From: Candidatus Coprenecus stercoravium
GTDB taxonomy: Bacteria; Bacteroidota; Bacteroidia; Bacteroidales; UBA932
Assembly (NCBI GenBank): GCA_019116865.1
Contig: DXAW01000082.1
Span: forward strand, 1-42,954
DNA: 42,954 nt
Reading direction: 5' to 3'
Shown: one piece after another, positions 8,047-16,125 of the stretch
How the letters are laid out: every line of letters begins with the position of its first letter
How positions within the stretch are numbered: position 1 is the first letter of the stretch
The notes under the pieces: model-generated
Told to the model about the DNA's origin: nothing
Databases searched by the model: none
What the model saw: only the letters and a program-made list of their open reading frames with translations
Translations under genes and position numbers: made by a program

Positions 8047-9956
8047 ACCTCGGGTCTCTGCTCTTCTCCGTACAGACTTTCTGAAGTCTGCCTTACGTTT
8101 GCGTTAATGTAGTCGAAGAGGGCGCCGTAGGATATCTCGGGATTGTTCTGAAGGGCTTTCAGCAGAAAATATGTGAACAGACCGTGTCTCTTTTGGGGAT
8201 AGGGATAGGCTCCGCTGGTCTCGTCCGCTCCGTAGAATACCACCATTCTTTCCTCCGGCTGAAGTTCGGATATGCCGGGAGCGGTGTTGTTGAACAAATC
8301 AGAGCGCATTCCGTCTCTTCCTGTTTCACCATATGAGGCGTCTATCAGGAACAGTGCGTTGTCCATGGCCGAATGCAGCAGGGATGTATAGAGCCTGCGG
8401 AGGCTGATTCCGCCTTGAACGCCACCCGTGGAGTAATCTACGGGCAGCAGATAAGGTTCTTTAAGTCCGTCGTCCTCATCACATAGCCCGGCAAAGTAGA
8501 CTATGACTCTGGAGTCCACGCTGAACAGACGGGAGGTCCGCTCCAGCCAGCTCTCGATGGAGCGCATATCGGAGGATGCGGCGTCAATAACCATTTTGAT
8601 ATTGTCTCTCGGTATGCCCAGACGTCTGAGGCAGTACTGGTAGAATGTATTTCCGTCATTGGCCGCATAGGGGACGGTCTCTCCTGTGCGGTATTGTCCG
8701 TTGGCGATAATTATTGCGTATGTGTCTTTATTGCGGCCTTTTGCCTGAGGGATACCATAGTCAGTGTCCACTGCGGCGGAATCTCCTTCACAGCTCCGCA
8801 TCTGCCTGTATATTTTACCGGGGATGCTGAAATCCATATTCTCCAAGTTGTAGTCCAGAAGGAGTCCGTGTCTGCCGGTATCCCTGGCATTGAGCCATGT
8901 ATAGACTCTCTTCCCGGGAAGAGTGAATACGGCTTCCGCTATGGAGGCCCTGTCCCTGTCCACGAAATACCTCAGTCTGGCTTTTGCTCTCTTCCAGACT
9001 GTGCTTACCGTAGCTGTGTCCTGAACCGGTACAGGCAGGTCTATGTGGAAGCTGCGGCCTGTGACGTCGCTGACGGTTACGTTGAATGCGGCTGCGGCAG
9101 TGTCGTAAGTGCCCAGAGTGTACTGCGGAGCCTCAAGTTGGTTGGCTGCCAGATATTCGGCTTCGGACCTCATCTCAAGTCCCTCAAGTCTGGCCATGAA
9201 AGTCTCCTCGTTGACTCTTGCCTCCCAGTCGGCCACTGTCTCGTCGCTCTGCCGTCTCTGCCATTCGTTCATCAGGTTCATCATCTTGTCCTTGGCGTAG
9301 ATGGAGAACGGAATGCCTCTTATCCAGTCCAAAGCCCTGTCCTTGTTGGCATACCAGTCTCCGTTGCGGAATACGAAACCGGATGAGTCGGCCTTGGTCA
9401 CGGCTGCGAATCCGTCTGTTCCGAAACTGCCCGCCACATCATAGATGCAGGGCACGGTCTCCTGTCCTCCTGTGTCGATGTACCCCCATTGCTGACTGCG
9501 GCGTACGGCTGCGTATCCGTTGACGAAGTCCTTTACCTCATCGTATTTGTAGTTGACAAGAGTGTCCCCGTAGTGGTCTATGAATCCCCACTTGTTTCCT
9601 GACATTACGGCGGCATATCCTTCCGAGAACCGGTTGGCTATGTCAAAGCGGCAGGGAATCACTATGATTCCGGAAGTGTCGATGTAGCCCCATTTCAGTG
9701 TGGGGGACAGAGTTCCGAAGACGCCTCCTTCGCCGATGATGTCACCTCCCCTGGACAGTACCGGCGCATAGCCTTCGGAGAACGCCTTGACATCATCGAA
9801 GCGGCATTCTATGACTATGTTGCCTACGCTGTCTGTAAAACCGTAGCTTCCGAACCAGTCCCGGTATGGCATCAGGCTCTGTGCATTGGCGGTCATGACT
9901 GCCGCAGTCATTATCAGTGCAGTGACGGCTGCTTGTCTGAAATTTCTCATAAACAT
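7998..9956 (-). CDS. WG-repeat protein with a catalytically dead caspase-like (C14) domain
   Basis: Secreted protein of 652 residues. A signal peptide (about 1-26, ending ANA-Q) is followed by four clear WG repeats (KWGYIDTSG, KWGFIDHYG, QWGYIDTGG and a first variant GSYGFTDSVG) and a degenerate fifth. A middle region of about 190 residues is unassigned. From about residue 406 the sequence is caspase-like: TYAIIIANGQY, then VIVYFAG, then LFLIDAS, then a late VVFYGADETSGAYPY segment and a helix with HGLFTYFLLKAL. In active members the catalytic His follows YFxG as GHG; here it is Leu491 (codon 8484-8486). The catalytic Cys in DACxxG is Ser541 (codon 8334-8336). It is likely a pseudoenzyme or binding scaffold outside the cytoplasm. 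It is the last gene of a four-gene set. Confidence 0.82.
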   Translation of the reverse strand: MFMRNFRQAAVTALIMTAAVMTANAQSLMPYRDWFGSYGFTDSVGNIVIECRFDDVKAFSEGYAPVLSRGGDIIGEGGVFGTLSPTLKWGYIDTSGIIVIPCRFDIANRFSEGYAAVMSGNKWGFIDHYGDTLVNYKYDEVKDFVNGYAAVRRSQQWGYIDTGGQETVPCIYDVAGSFGTDGFAAVTKADSSGFVFRNGDWYANKDRALDWIRGIPFSIYAKDKMMNLMNEWQRRQSDETVADWEARVNEETFMARLEGLEMRSEAEYLAANQLEAPQYTLGTYDTAAAAFNVTVSDVTGRSFHIDLPVPVQDTATVSTVWKRAKARLRYFVDRDRASIAEAVFTLPGKRVYTWLNARDTGRHGLLLDYNLENMDFSIPGKIYRQMRSCEGDSAAVDTDYGIPQAKGRNKDTYAIIIANGQYRTGETVPYAANDGNTFYQYCLRRLGIPRDNIKMVIDAASSDMRSIESWLERTSRLFSVDSRVIVYFAGLCDEDDGLKEPYLLPVDYSTGGVQGGISLRRLYTSLLHSAMDNALFLIDASYGETGRDGMRSDLFNNTAPGISELQPEERMVVFYGADETSGAYPYPQKRHGLFTYFLLKALQNNPEISYGALFDYINANVRQTSESLYGEEQRPEVYSSEWDGEAWRDFSL

Positions 9957-9996
9957 GCCTTGGTTTATCGCAAAGCCCGTGCCGTGGTCTCCGGGT

Positions 9997-10797
9997 TTAC
10001 ATCATTTTTATGTTGAACATATATCTGTCGTTTCCGCTTCCCTCCTCGTCATATACGCCAGTAACCAGGATTATCCCGATTACGGACAGGTCCGTACCTA
10101 TCATGATTACGTCACCTGTCTCTATGTCATTGACGCTCTCCGCTTTCAAGGCATTGGAATACAAAGCCCACAGTCGGTTTCTGGTGATGGTCGGATAGTC
10201 TACACCGGTCATTTTCGCAAATTTCAGCCCTGACTTGGATTTCCATTTGTCGCTGAGCTGCCCGGGGTCAGATGATTCGGGCACGCAGATGTCTGCGTCG
10301 CTGTCCTCCGTGGAGGATGCGTACACCGGCTGCAATGTGAGTAATGAGAATCCGTCCGGTTTTCCGGACGCAGGCGAATATATGGTGACGGAAGTAGCTG
10401 CCTCGCTGAGGACGGCGTCCTTGCTTACAATATGTACAAATGTGGTCACCTTTTGAGAGTGAGCCTGATTGTCATATGCAGTGAAGGAGAGTTCGACCGT
10501 AAGACTGTCAGACTCCGACTCCGGGACCTTGTAAAAATATTCCACAGTCTGCCGTTTGTCGCTAAGAGCCAGAGTGTCCAGGTCTGTTTTCCCTCTCTCG
10601 CTGTCGTAAGAGGAGATTTCTATCCTGTCCATGCGGTCGTGGATAGTCCATGTCTCTATCTCGAACCGCACGGTCTCGCCTTCCGATGCTGTGTAAGCCG
10701 ACTGGTCTATAAGCAGAATAACATCGGATGCGTCCTTTTCAGAGACGCATCCGAATATTATGATTGAAGCCAATATGGCGGTCAGTGTCCGTTTCAT
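9997..10797 (-). CDS. Hypothetical lipoprotein, Ig/cadherin-like beta domain suspected
   Basis: A 266-residue lipoprotein: signal peptide with lipobox IFGC, Cys17. The following 100 residues alternate hydrophobic and polar positions (SAYTASEGETVRFEIETWT, SLTVELSFTAYDN, KVTTFVHIV), as in Ig or PKD-like domains. The C-terminal half contains TGDVIMIGTDLSVIGIILVT, which resembles a small beta module. I do not recognise a named family. Its ATG overlaps the stop of the 149-residue lipoprotein gene (ATGA) and the WG/caspase-like gene starts 40 nt downstream, so the products probably act together at the envelope. Confidence 0.75.
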   Translation of the reverse strand: MKRTLTAILASIIIFGCVSEKDASDVILLIDQSAYTASEGETVRFEIETWTIHDRMDRIEISSYDSERGKTDLDTLALSDKRQTVEYFYKVPESESDSLTVELSFTAYDNQAHSQKVTTFVHIVSKDAVLSEAATSVTIYSPASGKPDGFSLLTLQPVYASSTEDSDADICVPESSDPGQLSDKWKSKSGLKFAKMTGVDYPTITRNRLWALYSNALKAESVNDIETGDVIMIGTDLSVIGIILVTGVYDEEGSGNDRYMFNIKMM

Positions 10798-11243
10798 TCA
10801 ACTGTTCTGTTGTTGAATTTGTATGCCTTGATTCTGGCTTTTACTGAAATGTCGCTGCCCAGAAAAAGTCTTGTGATGGATTTGTTCTGTGAGACCACGA
10901 TGAAGTAATCGGCCTCGGGGAATTCCTCTACAAGCTTGTATGCGGCGCGGTTAAGATAGCGGTACAGTCCTTCTGGTACATTCCCCACCTCGACAGTCTT
11001 TCTTTGTGCCCTGTCGTAGACTTCACCGTTGAGCGAGTCGAGGGCGGATATGAAGCCGATATATTTTCTGTAGTCGGCACTTATCTCCGTCTCGCCGATA
11101 TACACAAGATCATCCATGGATACATTGAGCCTGGTGTCGTTCATGGAGTATGACCTGTATCTCGTCACGCTGCAAGAGGACAGACTGACAAGAAGAACTA
11201 CCGGCAGCAGGTATTTATAAAATGATTTCATGGCTGGCTGCAT
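10794..11243 (-). CDS. Hypothetical small lipoprotein
   Basis: A 149-residue lipoprotein: signal peptide with lipobox LSSC, Cys24 from the first ATG. The mature part has the pattern NDTRLNVSMDDLVYIGETEIS, then a helical stretch (GLYRYLNRAAYKLVEEFPEAD) and a strand YFIVVSQNKSI. I do not recognise a named family. Two starts are possible: 11243, 2 nt after the stop of the barrel gene, and 11231, which gives a more standard signal peptide (MKSFYKYLLPVVLLVSLSSC). Tight coupling on both sides indicates the same transcript as its neighbours. Confidence 0.75.
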   Translation of the reverse strand: MQPAMKSFYKYLLPVVLLVSLSSCSVTRYRSYSMNDTRLNVSMDDLVYIGETEISADYRKYIGFISALDSLNGEVYDRAQRKTVEVGNVPEGLYRYLNRAAYKLVEEFPEADYFIVVSQNKSITRLFLGSDISVKARIKAYKFNNRTVE

Positions 11244-11245
11244 TA

Positions 11246-12100
11246 TTATTTGAAGTAATATGTGAGTGTCACACGCGCCTCTCCTGTGATGTCTCCTGTC
11301 CTGGCTTTCAGGGAACTGTAATTCAGGGACTCTTCTTCACTCAAGGCGGATGTGTACCAGGTCTGGGTCTCTCCTGTCTCGGAGCCGGTCACTACGTGCT
11401 TGTACTTCAGTCCGGCGTCAAGTCTGGAGCTGATGCCGAGCTCGACACCCAATGCCAGAGGCAGGTCGGCTATGTATGCCTGAAGTCCGATAAATGCTCC
11501 GAGTCCGATGACGAATGATCTCTTCGTGACTTTGTTTGTTGAGATAATTCTGTTGTAGCCGGTGATACCTTCAGTAATATTGTCGGGGTCGAATACTGGT
11601 TCGAGAGTTCCTGTCTCCGAATATTCGGTACTGCTGTCCCAGCCGATGGGCAGCTCCGCTCCGACGTATACATCGAGAATGTTCCGGCTGGAGAAGTGCC
11701 AGGCAAATCCGGGATAGAACATGGCGTTGGAGCTGGAGCTTTTGTTTATGGCCGGGAGGATGTGCGAATTATTCTCAATCTTCTGAGTCACCTCTCCGTT
11801 GAGTCTGGAGGATGTCTTATAAAGCTCCAGGCCCAGTCTCCATTCCGCCTGGTCTGTCATCATATATTTGAGATTGATAAGCGGAAGTGCGGACAGTTTG
11901 GTCTCACCGTCAACCCAGTTTCCGATCATCGTGCTGGTAACACCCAGATAGAGACCGAAATCTCCGGCCTCAGCCCTGTTTCCGGTCCTGATGACCTTGG
12001 ACGAAGGCTCTCCGGTGGTAATCTGGGCATACGCCGGAACAGACACAAATCCCATTATGCCTGCCGCGAGAAGAAGCGTTGCTAATACAGTTTTTTGCAT
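11246..12100 (-). CDS. Hypothetical outer-membrane beta-barrel protein
   Basis: Exported protein of 284 residues. A signal peptide ends AYA-Q near residue 26. The rest is dominated by amphipathic strands with aromatic girdle residues (FGLYLGVTSTMIGNW, EWRLGLELYKT, NILDVYVGAELPIGW, FVIGLGAFIGLQAYI) and the chain ends VTLTYYFK, close to the terminal aromatic signal of outer-membrane proteins. A small barrel of roughly 10-12 strands is plausible. No catalytic motif is visible. It is the first gene of the cluster with two lipoproteins and the WG/caspase-like protein, so it could be their outer-membrane partner. Confidence 0.78.
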   Translation of the reverse strand: MQKTVLATLLLAAGIMGFVSVPAYAQITTGEPSSKVIRTGNRAEAGDFGLYLGVTSTMIGNWVDGETKLSALPLINLKYMMTDQAEWRLGLELYKTSSRLNGEVTQKIENNSHILPAINKSSSSNAMFYPGFAWHFSSRNILDVYVGAELPIGWDSSTEYSETGTLEPVFDPDNITEGITGYNRIISTNKVTKRSFVIGLGAFIGLQAYIADLPLALGVELGISSRLDAGLKYKHVVTGSETGETQTWYTSALSEEESLNYSSLKARTGDITGEARVTLTYYFK

Positions 12101-12139
12101 TGTCGTATAAGTTTAAATTAATGAATAGGATTGTCGTTA

Positions 12140-12147
12140 CAAATATA
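12140..12147 (-). promoter_or_regulatory. Candidate -7 element for the barrel/lipoprotein/pseudo-caspase cluster
   Basis: On the minus strand this reads TATATTTG, matching TAnnTTTG. Transcription would begin near 12133, about 33 nt before the ATG at 12100. I do not see a matching -33 TTTG at 19-21 nt, so the promoter may be weak or activator-dependent. Confidence 0.5.
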
Positions 12148-12191
12148 GGTATTTTAAACTGATTGTCGGACGGATTTTGCAAAAGGGTATG

Positions 12192-12220
12192 AAAAAAGCC
12201 GTCAGAGCAAGCTCTGCGGC
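12192..12220 (-). terminator. Rho-independent terminator after tRNA-Ser
   Basis: Read on the minus strand, a GC-rich stem (GCCGCAGAGC / GCTCTGACGGC, one bulged base, TT loop; 12198-12220) is followed by six T residues (12197-12192). It lies 17 nt beyond the 3' end of the tRNA and separates it from the barrel-gene promoter. Confidence 0.85.
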
Positions 12221-12236
12221 CTCTTTGTACCTTTTG

Positions 12237-12324
12237 CGGTGAGGGGGGGATTCGAACCCCCGGTACGGTTAACCCGTACGGCAGTTTAGCAAACTGCTGG
12301 TTTAAGCCACTCACCCACCTCACC
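12237..12324 (-). tRNA. tRNA-Ser (anticodon GCT)
   Basis: The minus strand folds as a class II tRNA. Acceptor GGTGAGG pairs with CCTCACC (12238-12244), with discriminator G at 12237. The anticodon stem-loop AGCAGTTTGCTAAACTGC has anticodon GCT, reading AGC/AGU. A long variable arm GTACGGG-TTAA-CCCGTAC is diagnostic of Ser or Leu type. The T arm is GGGGGTTCGAATCCCCC. CCA is not encoded (CAAAAG follows the discriminator). It has its own consensus promoter and terminator. Confidence 0.95.
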
Positions 12325-12335
12325 ATTCGGGGTGA

Positions 12336-12366
12336 CAAAAGTATAGTATTTTTGTTAAAATGCAAA
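12336..12366 (-). promoter_or_regulatory. Bacteroidota-type promoter of tRNA-Ser
   Basis: On the minus strand TTTG (12366-12363), 19 nt, TACTTTTG (12343-12336): a full consensus match. The predicted start is about 5 nt before the mature tRNA 5' end at 12324. The -33 box sits 2 nt past the stop of the response-regulator gene, so the promoter uses the whole short gap. Confidence 0.88.
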
Positions 12367-12368
12367 AT

Positions 12369-13076
12369 TTATCCACGGAAAATGGAATGTGTGGAGAGAA
12401 AGTCCAGGAAAGCCTGACGGTATGAGTCCGATACCGGGATGTGTTTTTTGTCGAAAACCACACGTCCTCGCTCGATATATGACATCTTGGACGGCTGGAT
12501 GATAAACGAGCGGTGAATCCTTATGAACCGGTCGGACGGCAGGGATTCCTCAAGGGCTTTCATGCTCATGAGCGTTAGTACAGGCTCGGTTTTCCCGCAT
12601 AGATGGATCCTGACGTAGTCTTTCAGACCTTCTATATAGAGTATGTCGTTCAGCTCTATCCTCATAATGCGGTATTCGGTCTTGACAAAGATGGCGGACA
12701 CATCGGAGCTGCAGGTGGCTTCGAACCATTTGAGCGCCTTGTCGGTTGCTTCGAGGAAGTCGTTGTAGCTGATGGGCTTCAGGAGATAGTCCAGGGCATT
12801 TACCCGGAATCCTTCTACGGCATACGAGCTGAATGCCGTGGTCATAACGACCTTGGTCCTTTCAGGCAGCATCCTGGCCAGTTCCATTCCGCTCAGTTCC
12901 GGCATCTGTATGTCGCAGAAGACCAAATCCACAGGGCTGCGTTTTATGGCCTCGAAAGCGGATGAGGCGCTGTAATACGAGCCTTGTAGTTTCAGGAACG
13001 GTGTCTTGTTGACGTATCCCTCAAGTAGTTCCACGGCCAGCGGCTCGTCGTCTATGATTATGCAGGTGAGTCTCAT
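12369..13076 (-). CDS. LytTR-family response regulator
   Basis: A 235-residue two-component regulator. The receiver domain (about 1-120) has acidic residues DDE at 9-11, phospho-acceptor Asp55 in FCDIQMP, the conserved Thr/Ala switch (MTTAF) and Lys in LLKPIS. The DNA-binding LytTR domain occupies about 130-235 with the pattern RIELNDILYIEGLKDYVRI and FIRIHRSFII. It lies 6 nt after the sensor kinase gene, so the two form a cognate pair. Its position downstream of an ABC exporter suggests control of that exporter or a cell-envelope response; this is inference. Confidence 0.95.
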   Translation of the reverse strand: MRLTCIIIDDEPLAVELLEGYVNKTPFLKLQGSYYSASSAFEAIKRSPVDLVFCDIQMPELSGMELARMLPERTKVVMTTAFSSYAVEGFRVNALDYLLKPISYNDFLEATDKALKWFEATCSSDVSAIFVKTEYRIMRIELNDILYIEGLKDYVRIHLCGKTEPVLTLMSMKALEESLPSDRFIRIHRSFIIQPSKMSYIERGRVVFDKKHIPVSDSYRQAFLDFLSTHSIFRG

Positions 13077-13082
13077 ATGGCG

Positions 13083-14126
13083 TTATTGGATTAGACGTAT
13101 GTTCAGCCGGGCGTTGAACGTATTGCCCTCCGGACCGTATTGCAGCAGGTAGCGGCCTGGATACAGCATTTCCAGGCGTCTGTGCAGATTGTCAAGTCCT
13201 ATGCCCGTACCTTCCCGGGCCGGACTTTCTGTCTTGTGGCAGATGCTGTTGGAGACCGTGCAGTCAACGCAGTCATTGCCGATGCTGACGGTTATGTGTA
13301 CGAAGGACGGTTTGTCGTTGCTTATGCCGTGCTTGAACGCATTTTCCACCAGCGGGATGAATAGAAGCGGGGCAATCATGATTCCTGACGGGCCGGGAAG
13401 GGATACCGTCACGTCCACATTGTGCGGAAGCCTCAGCCTCATGAGGTCCACATATTCCTGGATAAAATGAATCTCGTCGTCCACAGGCACGGCCGGTCTG
13501 TTGCCTCCGTACAGGACATAGCGCAGCAGATGACTAAGGTTGTGAACGGCAGTCTGCGCTCTGACCGAGTCTATCTGGATGAGCGAATAGATGTTGTTGA
13601 GGGTATTGAAAAGGAAATGCGGGTTGACCTGGCTTCTGAGGTTCTGTAGCTCGGCTTCGGCCTGGCGGTGCTCCAGTTCCTTGCGGGCAGCCTCGGCCCT
13701 GTACCATCCTCCTGTCATTCTTACGGCCACACTGGCACCTGTGACCAGAAAATACATGAGTGCGTTGCGCATAAAGAATACAAGAGCGTCCATGAAGGGC
13801 CTGACTCTAGGCGGCCTGTGCATGTCGGGCGGCAGCACATATCTGAACACCAGATGTACTATGGTCATTATCAAAGCCGTCAGCACTATGTTCGCTATTA
13901 TGAATGCGACCATGCGGTGTCGGACAAGCAGCCGGTTAATCAGGATGAAGTAGTTGATATAGAATACAATCATGAAGGACAGCGGAATGATGAGGAAGCG
14001 CAGATATTCCTGTCCGTTCATCAGCGGTCTGTCCGGGGACGTGCTGAACAGGGGCATGGATAATACCACTGTCCAGACGAGTATGTGAATCAACCGGCCG
14101 GTATATGTGGATTGACTGGAAGTCAT
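13083..14126 (-). CDS. LytS-like sensor histidine kinase
   Basis: Membrane sensor kinase of 347 residues. Four predicted helices span about residues 10-140, then a coiled linker (AARKELEHRQAEAELQNL) and the His_kinase motif QVNPHFLFNTLNNIYSLI, where the His is the phosphorylation site. The ATPase part has LVENAFKHGIS (N box) and GTGIGLDNLHRRL (G box). There is no separate extracytoplasmic sensor domain, so the signal may be sensed in the membrane. It precedes its regulator by 6 nt. The predicted -7 box at 14134-14141 lies so close to the ATG that the leader would be only a few nucleotides. Confidence 0.94.
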   Translation of the reverse strand: MTSSQSTYTGRLIHILVWTVVLSMPLFSTSPDRPLMNGQEYLRFLIIPLSFMIVFYINYFILINRLLVRHRMVAFIIANIVLTALIMTIVHLVFRYVLPPDMHRPPRVRPFMDALVFFMRNALMYFLVTGASVAVRMTGGWYRAEAARKELEHRQAEAELQNLRSQVNPHFLFNTLNNIYSLIQIDSVRAQTAVHNLSHLLRYVLYGGNRPAVPVDDEIHFIQEYVDLMRLRLPHNVDVTVSLPGPSGIMIAPLLFIPLVENAFKHGISNDKPSFVHITVSIGNDCVDCTVSNSICHKTESPAREGTGIGLDNLHRRLEMLYPGRYLLQYGPEGNTFNARLNIRLIQ

Positions 14127-14133
14127 GACAGTG

Positions 14134-14141
14134 CAAAAATA
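14134..14141 (-). promoter_or_regulatory. Candidate -7 element for the kinase/regulator pair
   Basis: On the minus strand this reads TATTTTTG, matching TAnnTTTG, in the 28-nt gap between the MacB-like permease stop and the kinase ATG. No good -33 box is seen; it would lie inside the permease gene. The pair could also be read through from the exporter operon. Confidence 0.4.
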
Positions 14142-14154
14142 AGCAATTCCGGCG

Positions 14155-15375
14155 TTATTCGTATCTGATGGCCTCGATGGGATCCAGGCTTGCGGCTTTG
14201 CGTGCCGGATACCAGCCGAAGAAGATGCCGGTGACGGTGCAGACGGCGAATGACAGAATCACGCTCCAGGGCTGTATGTAGATGGGATATGCGGCCAGGA
14301 TATTGACCAGCAGGGCGGAGCCTATGCCAAGCACCACTCCGATAAGGCCGCCGGTCACGCTGAGCAGTATCGACTCGATGAGGAACTGGGCCAGGATGTC
14401 AATGCCTTTTGCTCCTATGGACATTCTCAGGCCTATCTCTCTTGTACGCTCCGTGACAGATACGTACATTATGTTCATGATTCCGATGCCTCCCACCAGC
14501 AGCGATATGCCTGCGACAGCGGCCAGCAGGACAGTCATCATGTCTGTGGTGGATGTCATCATGGAGGACAGTTCCTGCTGTGAGCGGATGGAAAAGTCGT
14601 CCTCATCGGAGTCTTTGAGGCGGTGATTTGCCCGGAGTATGGATGAGATTTCTTCTATGGCCATGTCCGTATATTCCTCGGCAAGGGCTGAGCATACTAT
14701 TTCCTGAAGATGGGTGATGGCCAGAATGCGTTTCTGTACAGTAGTGTAGGGGGCGATTATCAGGTCGTCCTGGTCCATTCCCATACTGTTGTAGCCTTTG
14801 CTTTCAAGTACTCCTATGACACGCATGGGGATGCTGCCGAACCGGATTACCTTTCCGACCGGATTCTGTCCGTCAGGGAAAAGCTCGTCGGCAACCGACT
14901 TGCCTATCAGGCATACTTTTGCGGCTGTACGTATGTCCTGCTCGGTGAACATTTCGCCGTCTTCTACACGATAACGCCTGATATCCAGATAATCGCGGTT
15001 TATGCCGTATACCGAGGTAGGTGTGTTCTCGGCTCCGTATATAGCCTGTCCGGAACTGTTGACGACCGGCGATACATATGTGACGAAAGCGGTCTGGCTC
15101 TGAATGTCCTCCAGATCTTCTATTTTCAGCGACTCCATGTCATCGGCGCTGAGACGCACTCCGCCGCGCCGCTCTCCGCCCGGATGTATCATGATCATGT
15201 TCGAGCCCATTTCGCTGATCTGGGCCTGGATACTCCTCTTCGAACCTTGACCTATGGCCAGCATGGTGATGACCGCAGCTACTCCGATGATTATGCCCAG
15301 CATGGTTAGAAAGCATCGGAACTTATTGTTGCCAAGGGCTTTGACTGCTATTCTGAATAGATTGGCTAGATTCAT
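14155..15375 (-). CDS. MacB-like ABC transporter permease
   Basis: Inner-membrane subunit of 406 residues. One helix near residues 20-42 (CFLTMLGIIIGVAAVITMLAI) is followed by a periplasmic MacB_PCD domain of about 220 residues, and then by three helices of the FtsX family (about 275-395) with the motif VTERTREIGLRMSIGA. In E. coli MacB the ATPase and permease are fused; here they are two genes overlapping by 4 nt. These mechanotransmission-type transporters drive export from the periplasm rather than across the inner membrane. Substrates in the family include macrolides, peptides and siderophores. Confidence 0.94.
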   Translation of the reverse strand: MNLANLFRIAVKALGNNKFRCFLTMLGIIIGVAAVITMLAIGQGSKRSIQAQISEMGSNMIMIHPGGERRGGVRLSADDMESLKIEDLEDIQSQTAFVTYVSPVVNSSGQAIYGAENTPTSVYGINRDYLDIRRYRVEDGEMFTEQDIRTAAKVCLIGKSVADELFPDGQNPVGKVIRFGSIPMRVIGVLESKGYNSMGMDQDDLIIAPYTTVQKRILAITHLQEIVCSALAEEYTDMAIEEISSILRANHRLKDSDEDDFSIRSQQELSSMMTSTTDMMTVLLAAVAGISLLVGGIGIMNIMYVSVTERTREIGLRMSIGAKGIDILAQFLIESILLSVTGGLIGVVLGIGSALLVNILAAYPIYIQPWSVILSFAVCTVTGIFFGWYPARKAASLDPIEAIRYE

Positions 15376-16118
15376 GACTGTTCCTCCTCTACGGGCATGG
15401 CGGCCAAGGTGCGTGCCGCATCAAGTATTTCCGTGTTTGTCGTGTCGGAAGTTATTTTCCCGTCACGGAGAGTGATGTTCCGGCTGCTGTATCTGGCTAT
15501 TTCCGGATTGTGGGTTACGAAAATTATAGTGCGCCCCTCCTTGTGGAGTTTCTGGAAGAGGACCAGTACCTCGAAGCTGGTACGGGTGTCGAGATTACCG
15601 GTGGCTTCGTCGGCCAGAATCACAGCCGGATCATTGACCAGGGCACGGGCAATGGCCACTCTCTGCATCTGGCCGCCTGACATCTGGTTGCTTTTGTGCA
15701 GAAGTCTGTCTCCCAGTCCCACTGCCTCCAGTGCGGCTACGGCCTTTTGTCTTCTCCGGGATGCGGAGTATGCCGGGTTGTACATCAGGGGCAGCTCGAC
15801 GTTCTCCACGGCCGTGGTCTTTGGAAGCAGGTTGTAATTCTGGAAGACGAAACCGATTTTCCGGTTTCTGAGTCTTGCCCTTTGATTCTTGTCCATGCTG
15901 CGGACTGATACTCCGTCCAGGAAATATTCTCCTGACGTAGGGGTGTCGAGGCAGCCGAGAGTGTTCAGCAAAGTGGATTTTCCAGAGCCGGAAGAGCCCA
16001 TGATGGTGACGAACTCTCCTTCCGAGACTGAAAAGCTCACTCCGCGGAGGGCATGGACGGTCTCTTCGCCCACGATGAAATCCCTTCTGATATCGTCCAA
16101 TCTTATAATTTCTCTCAT
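15372..16118 (-). CDS. MacB/LolD-type ABC transporter ATP-binding protein
   Basis: A 248-residue ATPase. Walker A is GSSGSGKST (about 39-47), the Q-loop lies in FVFQNYNLLP, the signature is MSGGQMQRVAIARAL, Walker B is VILADEATGNLD and the H-loop His is in FVTHNPEIA. All catalytic motifs are intact. Length and motif spacing fit the MacB/LolD subgroup that pairs with FtsX-like permeases. The gene lies 7 nt after the MacA-like adaptor and overlaps the permease by ATGA. Confidence 0.95.
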   Translation of the reverse strand: MREIIRLDDIRRDFIVGEETVHALRGVSFSVSEGEFVTIMGSSGSGKSTLLNTLGCLDTPTSGEYFLDGVSVRSMDKNQRARLRNRKIGFVFQNYNLLPKTTAVENVELPLMYNPAYSASRRRQKAVAALEAVGLGDRLLHKSNQMSGGQMQRVAIARALVNDPAVILADEATGNLDTRTSFEVLVLFQKLHKEGRTIIFVTHNPEIARYSSRNITLRDGKITSDTTNTEILDAARTLAAMPVEEEQS

Positions 16119-16125
16119 CTTTGTT

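Noticed and set aside
7998-9956. Frameshift or sequencing error as cause of the missing caspase residues
   Set aside because: The frame is continuous through both motifs and flanking residues are conserved; two independent codons would have to be wrong.
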